In this document: in pieces, positions 1-8,770 of the stretch
Numbering within the stretch: the first letter of the stretch is position 1
Layout of the letters: each line of letters opens with the position of its first letter
Origin: Heyndrickxia ginsengihumi
GTDB lineage: Bacteria > Bacillota > Bacilli > Bacillales > Bacillaceae_C
Reading direction: 5' to 3'
NCBI RefSeq assembly: GCF_011008565.1
Contig: NZ_JAAIWK010000009.1
Span: forward strand, 36,965 to 100,964
DNA: 64,000 bases
Position numbers and translations under genes: made by a program
Notes under the pieces: model-generated
Database searches by the model: none
What the model saw: only the letters and a program-made list of their open reading frames with translations
Told to the model about the DNA's origin: nothing

Positions 1-28
1 TTAACGGAAATGACATTAAACCGTTCAT
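1..28 (-). CDS. 5' end of a gene running off the left edge
   Basis: An ATG on the minus strand (complement of 26-28) follows an AGAGGAGA ribosome site and opens a frame reading MNGLMSFPL before the window ends. Nine codons are too few to assign a function. Fatty-acyl-CoA ligases of bacilli can begin in a similar way, but that is only a guess. Confidence 0.4.
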
Positions 29-100
29 CTCCTCTCTTTTCTTATATAAATATACTTTACTATGATTTTAACAGTTTTCCAATGACTGCAGATCGCCGTG

Positions 101-137
101 CAAAAATAAAAGCCTAATCCAGCAAACGGATTAGACT
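101..137 (-). terminator. Intrinsic terminator of the LysM/3D gene
   Basis: Inverted arms CTAATCC/GGATTAG with an AGCAAAC-type loop. On the minus strand the hairpin is followed by a T-rich run (TTTTATTTTTG). It lies just beyond the stop codon of the LysM/3D gene. Confidence 0.75.
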
Positions 138-167
138 TATAGAAAATATTTATTCTATATTAATATA

Positions 168-986
168 TTAATCAAGAACTTTTACAGTTACTGTTTTTCT
201 ACCCCAGTTTTGAGCATCACTATTGTTCGGTACTAAAACATCAATACGATTTCCTTTAATAGCCCCGCCAGTGTCTGCGGCAATGGCAGTTCCGTAACCT
301 TCTACATATACTTTACTTCCTAATGGAATTACATTCGGATCGACAGCAATGACTTTGGCATTTGGACTGTTTTTAAGATTCATACCTGTCGCTGACACGC
401 CTGAACATCCAGCACAATCAGCAGTATAAGCCGTTGCGGTCACTGTAATTTGCTTACCACCTTGATCTGATGATGTATTACTACTAGATTGTGTAGGTGT
501 CTCGCTGCTAGCTTGTGTAGATGCTGACTTTACTTCTACTGTTGGCTTATTTACGGTTACTTTTGTTTGCGTCGGTTGAACTTGTTGTGCCTTATGTACG
601 GCCCCAGCTTCTCCGCTACTAGTATTTACCGTAATTTTATTTTTTGGGAAAATAACATCGGATTGTAAATTATTCCAGTCCTTAAGCTGATCCACTGTTA
701 CCCCGTATTGATCGGCAATATCTGATAAAGTGTCTCCAGCTTTAACAATGTAAACTGAATCTGAAGAATTTGTATTTGGAGAAACAACTATTTTTTGTGA
801 TGGGTAAATCATATTTGAAGATAATTGATTCATTTCTTTAATATCATTTATGCTCGTTTCATATTTTTGTGAAATCCCCCAAAGTGTATCTCCTTGTTTC
901 ACATCATATGTGTCAGCTGAAGCATTGGCAGCCATTACACCTGATAGAGTTAATACTGTGGCAAACGCTGTTACTGCTTTTTTCAT
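168..986 (-). CDS. Secreted LysM and 3D-domain cell-wall protein (YocH-like)
   Basis: 272-residue exported protein. A Sec signal peptide (MKKAVTAFATVLTLSG, cleavage likely after ANASA) is followed by two LysM peptidoglycan-binding repeats at about residues 27-70 and 77-120, each with a GDTLWGIS/GDTLSDIA motif. A Ser/Thr/Gln-rich linker follows. The C-terminal 3D domain (about 185-272) carries ATAYTADCAGCSG and the AADTGG and RIDV motifs of lytic-transglycosylase-like enzymes such as YocH/YabE/MltA. The start at 986 is chosen over an upstream in-frame ATG because it has an AAGGAGG site 8 bases before it and starts the signal peptide. Likely a muralytic or wall-turnover enzyme acting outside the cell. 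Single-gene unit with its own terminator. Confidence 0.88.
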   Translation of the reverse strand: MKKAVTAFATVLTLSGVMAANASADTYDVKQGDTLWGISQKYETSINDIKEMNQLSSNMIYPSQKIVVSPNTNSSDSVYIVKAGDTLSDIADQYGVTVDQLKDWNNLQSDVIFPKNKITVNTSSGEAGAVHKAQQVQPTQTKVTVNKPTVEVKSASTQASSETPTQSSSNTSSDQGGKQITVTATAYTADCAGCSGVSATGMNLKNSPNAKVIAVDPNVIPLGSKVYVEGYGTAIAADTGGAIKGNRIDVLVPNNSDAQNWGRKTVTVKVLD

Positions 987-1184
987 AAATATTTTCCTCC
1001 TTTTTGTTAGCTGTTTATTTGCTAACAGTGAACATCCTATCACATGAACATAACAGGAAAATAACTAGGAGATGTATATTGTATTACATTAAAATGTTTC
1101 AGCTGTAACATTAAGCGTAAACTGTAATATTTGTAATGGTTTTTTTAGGCATATCAAAACACCGTCATTTTCTGACAGTGTTTG

Positions 1185-2707
1185 CTACTCTTCTATATTC
1201 AAAATGGTTAATGGCTGTTTAGCAGGACCTTCGATCACTTCACCTGTTATATTAAATCTAGAACCGTGACATGGGCAGTCCCACGTTCTATCTCCTGAAT
1301 TCCACTGTAGTTCACAGCCTAGATGTGTGCATGTTGTATCCACAATAAAAAGCTTCCCATTTTTGTCTTTATAAGCCCCTGCCCGTTTTCCTTTTATACG
1401 AAAAATTGCCGCTTCATCTTTTTGGAGCTCACAAATGTTTTGGTTTTGTAAATCGAATTTGTCTTTAACAAAATGCTTTGCTACATCCAGATTTGTTGAT
1501 AAAAATGTCCTTACCATCGGGGCAGCTTCAAATCTGATAGGTGAAAATAGTTCATTGTACGAGTTCCTTTTTCCTAAAATATAATCTCGTAATAGCATTG
1601 CCGCTAAATGGCTAGTTGTCATACCCCATTTTTTAAAGCCTGTTGCAATAAGGATGTTAGGATGTTTTTTCGTCATTGGCCCAATATAAGGAACGTTATC
1701 TAAAGTTGATAAATCTTGAGTTGACCAGCGATATAAATATTGTTCAATCCCAAACGTATTTTTTGCAAAATGACGTAATGCTTCATAATGCTGCATCTCT
1801 AAACTTCCTTGTCCTGCTTTATGGTTTTCACCACCAACTAATAAAAGCTTTTCATTATGATGAATGATTTCCGAAACGTACGTGTCGGATTTTCTACATT
1901 TACATACATTCCTCCAGGAAAAGCTTTTATTGGTTTTATTGCTAAAAGATAGGAACGTTCTGCGTATAAACGAGAAAAGTATAGACCAGCACGATCATAA
2001 AACGGAAAATGTGTGCATGAGCATACGTATGTACATGAAATCGTTTTGTCGTTTTTTGTAATCACTTTAATATTCTTTTCTTCTTTAATATCAATTGCTT
2101 CTGTATGCTCAAAAATCATAACACCTTGTTGATCTAGTTGCTTCACTAGCGCATGCATATATGTTAACGGATGGAATTGTGCCTGATGTTCCATTGTAAT
2201 CGCTGCTTTTACAGGAATATTTATAGGAATATCATCCTTCAGTTCACCTTTTATATGTAGCTTATTGTATGCAGCATACTCTTGTTCTATTTTTTTTACA
2301 TACTCTTGTGCGTTCGTATAAATATACGCAGTATGTTGATCATAGCTGCAAGCGATATTCAGCTTTTCTATTGTCGTTTGAATGAGTTCTGCCCCTTCTT
2401 GATTTGCTTTGAAATACATTTCTGCTTTTTCTTTGCCAAAATGCTTAATTAATTCGTGATAAACGAGGCCATGCTGTGCAGTAATTTTTGCCGTTGTATG
2501 CCCAGTGGTGCCTTTTAGCAGCTCGTCAGCATCAATTAAAACTACTTTCAAGCCTTCTTGCATGAGCACATAGGCGGTCGTAATACCAGCTATCCCACCG
2601 CCAATAACAGCTACATCTACTGAAATGTCCTCTTTGAGTGTTGGAAAGTGTGGAATGGTTTCGGTCTCAATCCATAATGACTGCGGAGTTTGCGGAAAGT
2701 ATTGCAT
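1185..2707 (-). pseudogene. yhfW: FAD-dependent oxidoreductase with C-terminal Rieske domain, frameshifted
   Basis: Two adjacent frames together make one YhfW-like protein of about 507 residues. The N-terminal part (1838-2707) begins with a DAO-type FAD-binding fold (VAVIGGGIAGITTAYV) and ends abruptly after ENPTRT. The C-terminal part resumes in another frame as HHNEKLLLVGGENHKAGQG, and its longest open frame (1185-1796) ends in a Rieske [2Fe-2S] domain with CTHLGC and CPCHGS ligand motifs. The total span is 1523 bases, one short of a multiple of three, which fits loss of a single base near 1876-1886. Known relatives are single-chain proteins of about this length whose substrate is unknown. 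Either a young pseudogene or an assembly error. Confidence 0.85.
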
Positions 2708-2720
2708 ATCGATCGATTAA

Positions 2721-2761
2721 CCTCCTAAGTAAATATTTTTTTATACTATTTGCTTAGGAGG
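2721..2761 (-). promoter_or_regulatory. Hairpin that buries the yhfW ribosome site
   Basis: A 14-base arm CCTCCTAAGTAAAT (2721-2734) faces ATTTGCTTAGGAGG (2748-2761) with a 13-base loop; 13 of 14 positions pair. Read on the minus strand, the second arm contains CTTAGGAGG, the Shine-Dalgarno sequence of the yhfW gene starting at 2707, so the structure would hide it. It lies between the CBS gene stop and the yhfW start. A weak T run inside the loop makes a terminator role less likely. Confidence 0.55.
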
Positions 2762-2773
2762 CTAAAAATATAA

Positions 2774-3241
2774 TCATTTGCGATTTATAATTCTATTGGA
2801 AATTTGTCGAACGATATCGCCTCTGCTTATTACTCCAACGACACGTCCAGCACCATTCACAACTGGAAGCTTTTTAAAATGATGCTTAGCTAAAATACTT
2901 AGTGCCAATTCAAAATCATCATCAGGTGAAACCTTGTAAATGTCTCTTTTTTTCATGACCTTACTTATCGGTAAATTAAGACTATAAGACAATTTCTCTT
3001 TAAAATCTTCGCGTTCATTCACCACAAATGTCATATATAAATCATAAACGGTCGTAGCTTTTGGCTGCAAATACCGAATAACGTCACCATCACTGATCAT
3101 TCCAACTAATTTTTGCTCATCGTCTAATACCGGCACCCCGCCAATATTATGTTCACCTAAAAGTTTTAATAATTCCCGGATTGTTGTATCTTTCTTCACT
3201 GCAATTACATCGCGAATCATAAAATCTTTAACTTTCATCAT
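2774..3241 (-). CDS. Protein of two CBS domains
   Basis: 155-residue soluble protein made almost only of a tandem CBS pair (Bateman module). The first domain is about residues 1-60 (MKVKDFMIRDVIAV, GGVPVLDDEQKLVGMISDGD). The second is about 95-155 (ISKVMKKRDIYKV, LPVVNGAGRVVGVISRGDI). Such modules bind adenosyl ligands (AMP, ATP, SAM) and usually sense energy state; the partner of this stand-alone copy is unknown. The reading frame opens with TTG-ATG-ATG after GGGGGG; either ATG (3241 or 3238) is possible, and 3238 has the more usual spacing. Transcribed toward yhfW, 66 bases away. Confidence 0.85.
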   Translation of the reverse strand: MMKVKDFMIRDVIAVKKDTTIRELLKLLGEHNIGGVPVLDDEQKLVGMISDGDVIRYLQPKATTVYDLYMTFVVNEREDFKEKLSYSLNLPISKVMKKRDIYKVSPDDDFELALSILAKHHFKKLPVVNGAGRVVGVISRGDIVRQISNRIINRK

Positions 3242-3436
3242 CAACCCCCCAAATCAAAAAAAGATAACGTTTTCTTTATTGTATTCTTTTTTTTAATAAA
3301 TGACAATTTCTTCAATAAATATCTTCATTTTCTTAACTATTGTAGGTTATTTTAAAAAAAACGCTTCTATTCTAATTAAAAATAATCATCTTTTCTTTTT
3401 AAAAACAGTTTTCGAAACATTATCGCTACTTTGGTT

Positions 3437-3550
3437 CGCTCCAGGATTATCGCTTTCCGCGAGCGGATGCTTAGCCTACTCGGCGCTTCACGCCTGCGGG
3501 GTCTCAGCAACCCCGCTTTTCCCGCAGGAGTCTCGCATCCTTCCGCTTTA
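3437..3550 (-). repeat. 114-bp structured intergenic repeat, copy 1 (inverted)
   Basis: Reverse-oriented copy of the element seen at 61045 and 61258. It runs from CGCTCCAGGAT to ATCCTTCCGC with internal GGCGCTTCACGCCTGCGGGG and CCCGCAGGAGTCTCGCATCC blocks. Its GC content is far above the flanks. The short open frames crossing it on both strands are by-products of the repeat. The rest of 3242-3644 is AT-rich and shows no gene. Confidence 0.8.
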
Positions 3551-3644
3551 AGCTTTATAACGGTTTCGTGGAAAAGCAATAAGTTTACGAAAGCAGCCTT
3601 TATTATTAAATGTTTATTTTCTTCATTTTAATGTCAAGAGAGTA

Positions 3645-3675
3645 TTAAAAAAACGATCGATTTCTCGATCGTTTT
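3645..3675 (-). terminator. Terminator of thiT
   Basis: Perfect arms AACGATCGA/TCGATCGTT around TTTC, with T runs on both sides (longer on the minus strand), directly after the thiT stop codon. Confidence 0.85.
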
Positions 3676-3682
3676 CAATACT

Positions 3683-4276
3683 TTATGCAACTTTTTGATG
3701 ATTATGTCGATGTTGTTTTAATAAATGTGGTGCAATCGAAGCCAATATTGTTGAAATAACAGAACATATAATAAAATTGCCAATCATCGTTCCACCATTA
3801 ACGATTAATGAATAAATGACCGGGGATTGCCCTTTAGGAGCATAGGATCCCCAATAAATAACTCCTGCAATAAAGTGCCAAATATACCGAGAAATACATC
3901 CTACCAAAACCGCCAGCACGATCCAGCAATTTGCCCTTACTTTATGATGATTGGAAACATTTTTTTGAATGACAGTCTTAAACATCCCTGCAAAACCTAT
4001 ACAAGCAAATGCAATAAAATACTCAATGATTCCTTGAATAGGATTTAGAATATCATTGGCTGCATCACCTACAACAATTTGTAGCAACCCCCATACAAGC
4101 CCTGATGCAAAACTAGCTAAAAATCCCCATCGAAATGCAACAATGAAAATTGGAACCATTGCAAAAGAAACTTCAATTCCGCCAGGCAAATGCAAAGACG
4201 GAACTAAATCCAGCATCATTGCAAAAGCTGCAAATATTGCCGATTCAATCATCTCTTGTAAACTTAATTTCTTCAT
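3683..4276 (-). CDS. thiT: Thiamine transporter ThiT (ECF S-component)
   Basis: 197-residue membrane protein with about six hydrophobic segments. It is the substrate-specific S-component of an energy-coupling-factor transporter that takes up thiamine with the shared EcfA1A2T module encoded elsewhere. Recognised from the N-terminal LQEMIESAIFAAFAMMLDL, the LPGGIEVSFAMVP loop, and the WGLLQIVVGDAANDILNP and QGIIEYFIAF segments typical of ThiT/YuaJ. Start ATG at 4276 after a GGTGGGG site. The call is strongly supported by a TPP riboswitch in its own leader. Monocistronic, between the repeat region and the allantoin genes. Confidence 0.93.
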   Translation of the reverse strand: MKKLSLQEMIESAIFAAFAMMLDLVPSLHLPGGIEVSFAMVPIFIVAFRWGFLASFASGLVWGLLQIVVGDAANDILNPIQGIIEYFIAFACIGFAGMFKTVIQKNVSNHHKVRANCWIVLAVLVGCISRYIWHFIAGVIYWGSYAPKGQSPVIYSLIVNGGTMIGNFIICSVISTILASIAPHLLKQHRHNHQKVA

Positions 4277-4332
4277 AAAACCCCACCTTTTTTAACTAAG
4301 AACATAACGAAACAAAGGGGAGATCTTATGAA

Positions 4333-4419
4333 TACCACATCCCTACACTAGTGCTAACTAACAGGTTCTAAGGGTCAGAACAATCGTTCACTCTCAGCTT
4401 AAAGCTCCCCTTGTGGTTA
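4333..4419 (-). promoter_or_regulatory. TPP riboswitch (THI box) controlling thiT
   Basis: Read on the minus strand, the leader carries the conserved THI-box parts in order: ACCACAAGGGGAGC, CTGAGAGTG, ACCCTTAGAACCTG and CTAGTGTAGGGATGTGGT. The outer helix P1 is ACCACA/TGTGGT. Downstream (about 4300-4325) the leader holds CTCCCCTTTG and GTTATGTTCTT, which can pair with the CAAGGGGAG and AAGAACGTAAC at the 5' side of the aptamer. This gives an alternative fold that would exclude the ligand-bound one. CTCCCC could also pair with the GGTGGGG ribosome site, so control is probably at translation; no U-tract terminator was seen. Confidence 0.93.
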
Positions 4420-4561
4420 CGTTCTTTTATTTTTATTTATATTATACAGTCTTAATTATTTCATTTCTACAAATTTTTACTTTATTTCGATTTACTCAGC
4501 TTTTCAATTTTTGAATAATACAATGTATAATTTCTTTCGATTTCGCTTTCAATAAAAGCTT

Positions 4562-5941
4562 TTAACAACTTTTATTTGCATAGAACATTTGATTTACAGC
4601 TGGTTTCAGGCAATTCCCTTTTGTATGATAGGAAATTTCCCCATTTTGATATATGATATTTCCTTTTTGCATCGTTGTATCAATTGTGCATGGGAATGTA
4701 TGATTTTCATATAAACTATATGGATGCTTTGCAAATAAATTTTCTTTTGAAACAAAAAATGGTGTATTCATAGCAACGATTGCTAAATCGGCATCGCTGC
4801 CAATTTGTATCGCTCCTTTTTTAGGGTACAGACCAAATCTTTTTGCTGGATGAGATGCTGTCCATTTAACAACAGATTCTAATGGAAGTTGATAATTCTT
4901 TGCTAGTTCAATTGCACTTAAAAGTGAAAATTGTCCGCCGCTAATTCCACCCCAAACTTTAAACATATTGTCCTGCTCTTTATATTCCCATGGACATGGC
5001 GAGTGGTCGGAAGAAATAAGATCAATCTCATTTTTCAACAAATGTTTAATAAGCTTTTCTTTATCCCTCTGTTTTCGAAGAGGTGGAGCGCATTTTGCGA
5101 CAGAACCAAGCCTGCGAAAATCTTCATGACTATATATTAAATAATGCGGACATGTTTCTAGCGTAACATCAACACCTTGTTTTTTTGCATTCTGAATGAG
5201 ATTCACTGCTTCACTGCTAGAAATATGGACAAAATGAAGCGAACACCCCGTCTGTTTTGCGAAATAAAGTGCGCGGGCAACTGCCTCAGCCTCTGCTTCT
5301 ATCGGTCTAGATGCAGCATAATCATCAATTGAAGTTAAGCCATTCCTCATTTTTTTATGCTGCAAAAACGTCGTTAGTGGTCCGCTTTCAGCATGTAAAG
5401 CTAACACTTTATGTAATTGTGCAATCGCGTCCATTCCACGAAGCAATGTATCATCATCACAGGCCTCGAATTCATCATTCCCTGAAGGTGAAAGAAAAGC
5501 TTTAAAACCAATCACCCCTTCTTTCGCCATGTCTTCAAGCTCACACTCATTTCCAGGGACAAGACCTCCCCATAGACCAAAATCAATTAGCGACTTTTGT
5601 TTACCTAGTTGTGCTTTCTCGACTACAGCGTTCGCCGTAATCGTTGAAGGTGATCCATTTAATGGCATATCGAAAAATGTTGTGATTCCGCCAGCTGCCA
5701 ACATGGCCGATCCTGTTTTAAACCCTTCCCACTCTTCATTTCCAGGCTCATTAAAATGCACATGGACATCAATCATCCCTGGAAAAATCGTTTTTCCACT
5801 GGCATCTATTCTGTTCCGCGCTGAACTATGAATGTCTCCAATATCACATATGACACCATCTTTAATCCCGAGAGCAACTTTTTTTACGCCATCTTCAAAA
5901 ACAATATCGCCATTTTCAATAATAAAATCTAAAGTATCCAT
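4562..5941 (-). CDS. pucH: Allantoinase
   Basis: 459-residue cyclic amidohydrolase that opens the hydantoin ring of allantoin to give allantoate. The metal-binding motif HVHFNEPG lies near residue 60, a conserved Lys that is carbamylated in this family is in GVIGFKAFLS, further His ligands are in LHAESG and LHFVHISS, and the catalytic Asp is in SSDHSPCPW. Length fits AllB/PucH (about 450). ATG start after AGGGGAT. Last gene of the minus-strand run pucF-pucG-pucH, 37 bases beyond pucG. Dihydropyrimidinase relatives are the main alternative; the neighbours settle it for allantoin. Confidence 0.93.
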   Translation of the reverse strand: MDTLDFIIENGDIVFEDGVKKVALGIKDGVICDIGDIHSSARNRIDASGKTIFPGMIDVHVHFNEPGNEEWEGFKTGSAMLAAGGITTFFDMPLNGSPSTITANAVVEKAQLGKQKSLIDFGLWGGLVPGNECELEDMAKEGVIGFKAFLSPSGNDEFEACDDDTLLRGMDAIAQLHKVLALHAESGPLTTFLQHKKMRNGLTSIDDYAASRPIEAEAEAVARALYFAKQTGCSLHFVHISSSEAVNLIQNAKKQGVDVTLETCPHYLIYSHEDFRRLGSVAKCAPPLRKQRDKEKLIKHLLKNEIDLISSDHSPCPWEYKEQDNMFKVWGGISGGQFSLLSAIELAKNYQLPLESVVKWTASHPAKRFGLYPKKGAIQIGSDADLAIVAMNTPFFVSKENLFAKHPYSLYENHTFPCTIDTTMQKGNIIYQNGEISYHTKGNCLKPAVNQMFYANKSC

Positions 5942-5978
5942 ATAATCCCCTAATCCCCTTTCGCTTGCATCAAGTAAA

Positions 5979-7220
5979 TTAAACGGTCATGGCATATTTA
6001 CTGTATACGTCTAATGCAGCTTGAACAGCTTCCCCCCTATTGACGTTAACACCTTGACGAATCAAAACCGCCTCAAGTCCCGCTAAAACAAACAACACAT
6101 TTTCCTTTCTGCAGCTATGTCCCATTGTTCCAATTCTCCATATTTTTCCTTGTAAAGGTCCAAATGAACCTGCAATTTCAATGCCGAATTCTTGTAAAAG
6201 TTGTTGTCGAACGATATCAGCATCTACCCCGTCCGGTACAGTTACACATGTCACTGTCGGTATTTTTGATTGCCTATTACCAAAAAGCTTTAATCCCATA
6301 GCTTCTATTCCGTTAGCAAGTGCTTGCTCATGAAGTTTATGGCGGGTAAATCGTTCTTCTAACCCTTCTTCAAGGATAAGTCTTAATCCTTCGTGTAAGG
6401 CGTAAATCATTGACGTTGCTTCTGTATGGTGGTTTAATCTCCGCTCGCTCCAATAATCTTGCAGCTGACTCAAGTCAAAGTAGTTACTTATTATGGATCG
6501 ATGTGCAAATGTATGAAGATCCTTGTCCGTTGCTATACCTCTTTCAACTTTTTTTCTTGATAAAATCACCTTTTCCACGCGTTCATTATATGTAATTGGC
6601 GCCATACCAGAAGGTGCCGATAAACACTTTTGTGTACCGCCAATAACCGCATCAAGAAACCAACCATCCACATCTACATTTGTTCCTCCAAGCGAAGCTA
6701 CTGCATCGACGACAAGAAGGGTGTCTAATTCGCGGCAAGCCTTCCCAATCTCCTCTAACGGCTGCATACATCCAGTTGAGGTTTCTCCATGAACAATTGC
6801 TACGATTTTCGGACGAATTTTTTTGATCTCCTCAATGATCATTTTAGGTTCGAAAACTTCTCCCCACGGACATTCAAGTGTATGTATTTCAGCACCATAT
6901 CTTTCACTTATTTCTGTCAGTAAATGACCAAAGCGGCCATAGATCGGGATCAATACTTTATCCCCTTTTTCAATAAGACTGGCTAATACAGCTTCAATTC
7001 CCGCTCTTGATGTCCCATCAACGGGAAATGCCCAGCGATTTTTTGTTTTAAATACTTGCTTCAACATCTCCATTACTTCATTCATAATATTTGTAAACGC
7101 TGGATCAAATTGACCTAAAATTGGCGTACCCATCGCACGCAAAACTCGTGGATCAACTTCAACAGGACCAGGCGTCATAATTGTCCTCATCGGTATATAT
7201 GGTTGATTAATTTTCATCAT
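5979..7220 (-). CDS. pucG: (S)-ureidoglycine-glyoxylate aminotransferase
   Basis: 413-residue class V PLP aminotransferase. The N-terminal MTPGPVEVDPRVLRAMG and LGQFDPAF motifs and the PLP-binding lysine in GGTQKCLSAPSG (about residue 200) place it in the alanine-glyoxylate/PucG group. PucG moves the amino group of (S)-ureidoglycine to glyoxylate, giving oxalurate and glycine, so nitrogen from allantoate is recycled into an amino acid. It sits between the allantoate amidohydrolase, which makes ureidoglycine, and allantoinase, which supports this substrate over serine or alanine. Start ATG at 7220 behind GGAGGA. Confidence 0.9.
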   Translation of the reverse strand: MMKINQPYIPMRTIMTPGPVEVDPRVLRAMGTPILGQFDPAFTNIMNEVMEMLKQVFKTKNRWAFPVDGTSRAGIEAVLASLIEKGDKVLIPIYGRFGHLLTEISERYGAEIHTLECPWGEVFEPKMIIEEIKKIRPKIVAIVHGETSTGCMQPLEEIGKACRELDTLLVVDAVASLGGTNVDVDGWFLDAVIGGTQKCLSAPSGMAPITYNERVEKVILSRKKVERGIATDKDLHTFAHRSIISNYFDLSQLQDYWSERRLNHHTEATSMIYALHEGLRLILEEGLEERFTRHKLHEQALANGIEAMGLKLFGNRQSKIPTVTCVTVPDGVDADIVRQQLLQEFGIEIAGSFGPLQGKIWRIGTMGHSCRKENVLFVLAGLEAVLIRQGVNVNRGEAVQAALDVYSKYAMTV

Positions 7221-7314
7221 GTATTTCCTCCTCTTCCTTGACAGTTATATATTTATTTATCGATCTTCAGTTATCAATTCCCGTTTTCACAATAAAACCC
7301 TTTTGAAACTCTCA

Positions 7315-8556
7315 TTAATAAGCGGCACGATAAAGCATTTCCATTAGCATGATAATGCCATTCTCCAAATCATCTGCCTTTGTATATTCTTTTGGAGAAT
7401 GGCTAATCCCATCTCTACTAGGAACAAATATGAGTGATGTTGGACAATAAGTTCCAAACACTTGAGAATCATGGCCAGCACCACTTACCATCTTTTTATA
7501 GCTAATGCTTTTATCAGAGGCAATATTCAGTAATAATTCAGTTCCTTGTTCATCCATGTGGACCGGAGATATATCTACTGCTTCCGCTACTAAAATGTCC
7601 ATCTTTTCACGTTTAGATATTTCGTCAATATACATCATGATGCTTTGGCAATAGGCGGCTAACACTTCCTTTTGATGATGACGAATATCTAATGAAAATA
7701 GGACATTTCCTGCAATCACATTTCCCACGTTTGGAACGGCTTCAATATGTCCTACTGTTGCAACAAGACCTGGAAATTTTTCGACTGCCAACTTAGATAC
7801 AGCTACAATTAATTCCGAAGCCATTTTCAATGCGTCTTTCCTTAGATTCATAGGGGTCGTTCCAGCATGATTGCTTTCACCCTTGACTTCAATTTGCCAA
7901 CGTTTTTGTCCGACTATATCGCTCACGATTCCTACTGACTTATCACTTTTTTCAAGTACTTCCCCTTGCTCGATATGAACTTCTATAAAAGATTCTATAT
8001 TTGTTCTTTGTGGCGTTTTGTATCTTCCTTTACCAAATCCTAATCGAAACATCGCATCTAAGAAGGCAACTCCGTTTACGTCTTTGTAGGTTTGAACATC
8101 TTTAATTGTGTATCTGCCAGTAATATTGCCAGATCCCCAAAAGGCAAGAGGAAATCTACTTCCCTCTTCTTCACAAAGGGAAACTACTTCAATCGTTTTT
8201 TTAGGAGATCCATATTTTGCAAATAACGTCTTGGCAGCAAGCAAGCTGGCTAAAATCCCGTATGCCCCGTCATATTTTCCGCCATCAATGACGGTGTCAA
8301 CATGTGAACCCGTTAAGATTACTTTCTCTCTATCCTCAGTTCCTTCCAATCTACCAAATAAATTCCCTACATCATCAAAGTATGTGGTGATCCCAAAAGT
8401 TTCCATTTTTTCTTTCAAGGCCTGCTGGGCGTCATACCATTCCTTTGTATAAAGCAGCCGTGTAACACCTCCGTTTTCTGTTTTTCCATAGGAGGCAAGC
8501 CATTCAATCATCTCACATATCTCATCCTTTAATGTCATATATAATGGACTGTTCAT
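7315..8556 (-). CDS. pucF: Allantoate amidohydrolase
   Basis: 413-residue M20-family metallo-amidohydrolase that splits allantoate to (S)-ureidoglycine, CO2 and ammonia. Metal ligands are in GSHVDTV and GGKYDGAYG, then CEEEGSRF, then FIEVHIEQG; the dimerisation-lid motif SNHAGTTPM and the C-terminal AGHDSQV are present. The start at 8556 (MNSPLYM) is chosen because GGAGGA precedes it and it gives the usual family length; the frame is open 29 codons further upstream without a site. First gene of the pucFGH run, divergent from pucR. Related N-carbamoyl-L-amino acid hydrolases share these motifs; context favours allantoate. Confidence 0.9.
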   Translation of the reverse strand: MNSPLYMTLKDEICEMIEWLASYGKTENGGVTRLLYTKEWYDAQQALKEKMETFGITTYFDDVGNLFGRLEGTEDREKVILTGSHVDTVIDGGKYDGAYGILASLLAAKTLFAKYGSPKKTIEVVSLCEEEGSRFPLAFWGSGNITGRYTIKDVQTYKDVNGVAFLDAMFRLGFGKGRYKTPQRTNIESFIEVHIEQGEVLEKSDKSVGIVSDIVGQKRWQIEVKGESNHAGTTPMNLRKDALKMASELIVAVSKLAVEKFPGLVATVGHIEAVPNVGNVIAGNVLFSLDIRHHQKEVLAAYCQSIMMYIDEISKREKMDILVAEAVDISPVHMDEQGTELLLNIASDKSISYKKMVSGAGHDSQVFGTYCPTSLIFVPSRDGISHSPKEYTKADDLENGIIMLMEMLYRAAY

Positions 8557-8703
8557 TAATCTTAATTCCTCCTTTCCCTTCCTTTTATAAATTGAATCCA
8601 TTCTAACAAAGTTTTTTTTCACATCCATTATTAAATAATCCAAAAATGAAATTGTATTTTAGCTAACATAACTAAAAAAATTTTTGAATATTTACAGAAC
8701 TTT

Positions 8704-8734
8704 TATAACATTTTTACTCTTTAAATGTTATAAT
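8704..8734 (+). promoter_or_regulatory. Inverted repeat over the pucR promoter
   Basis: TATAACATTT (8704-8713) and AAATGTTATA (8723-8732) form a perfect 10-base inverted repeat with a 9-base spacer. The right arm merges into an extended -10 element TGTTATAAT (8726-8734), with no good -35. This suggests a regulator-dependent or autoregulated promoter for pucR and possibly the divergent pucF. The regulator is not known from sequence alone. Confidence 0.5.
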
Positions 8735-8770
8735 TACGTTAGAAAATGTAACGTACAATGGGGTGTTTAT

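Noticed and set aside
3376..3631. Open frames on both strands over the 3.4-kb repeat
   Set aside because: They are produced by the GC-rich repeat element itself and recur wherever it does.
8557..8770. B. subtilis PucR box
   Set aside because: No good match to the TTGGTTAA-type box by eye; a different inverted repeat is present instead.
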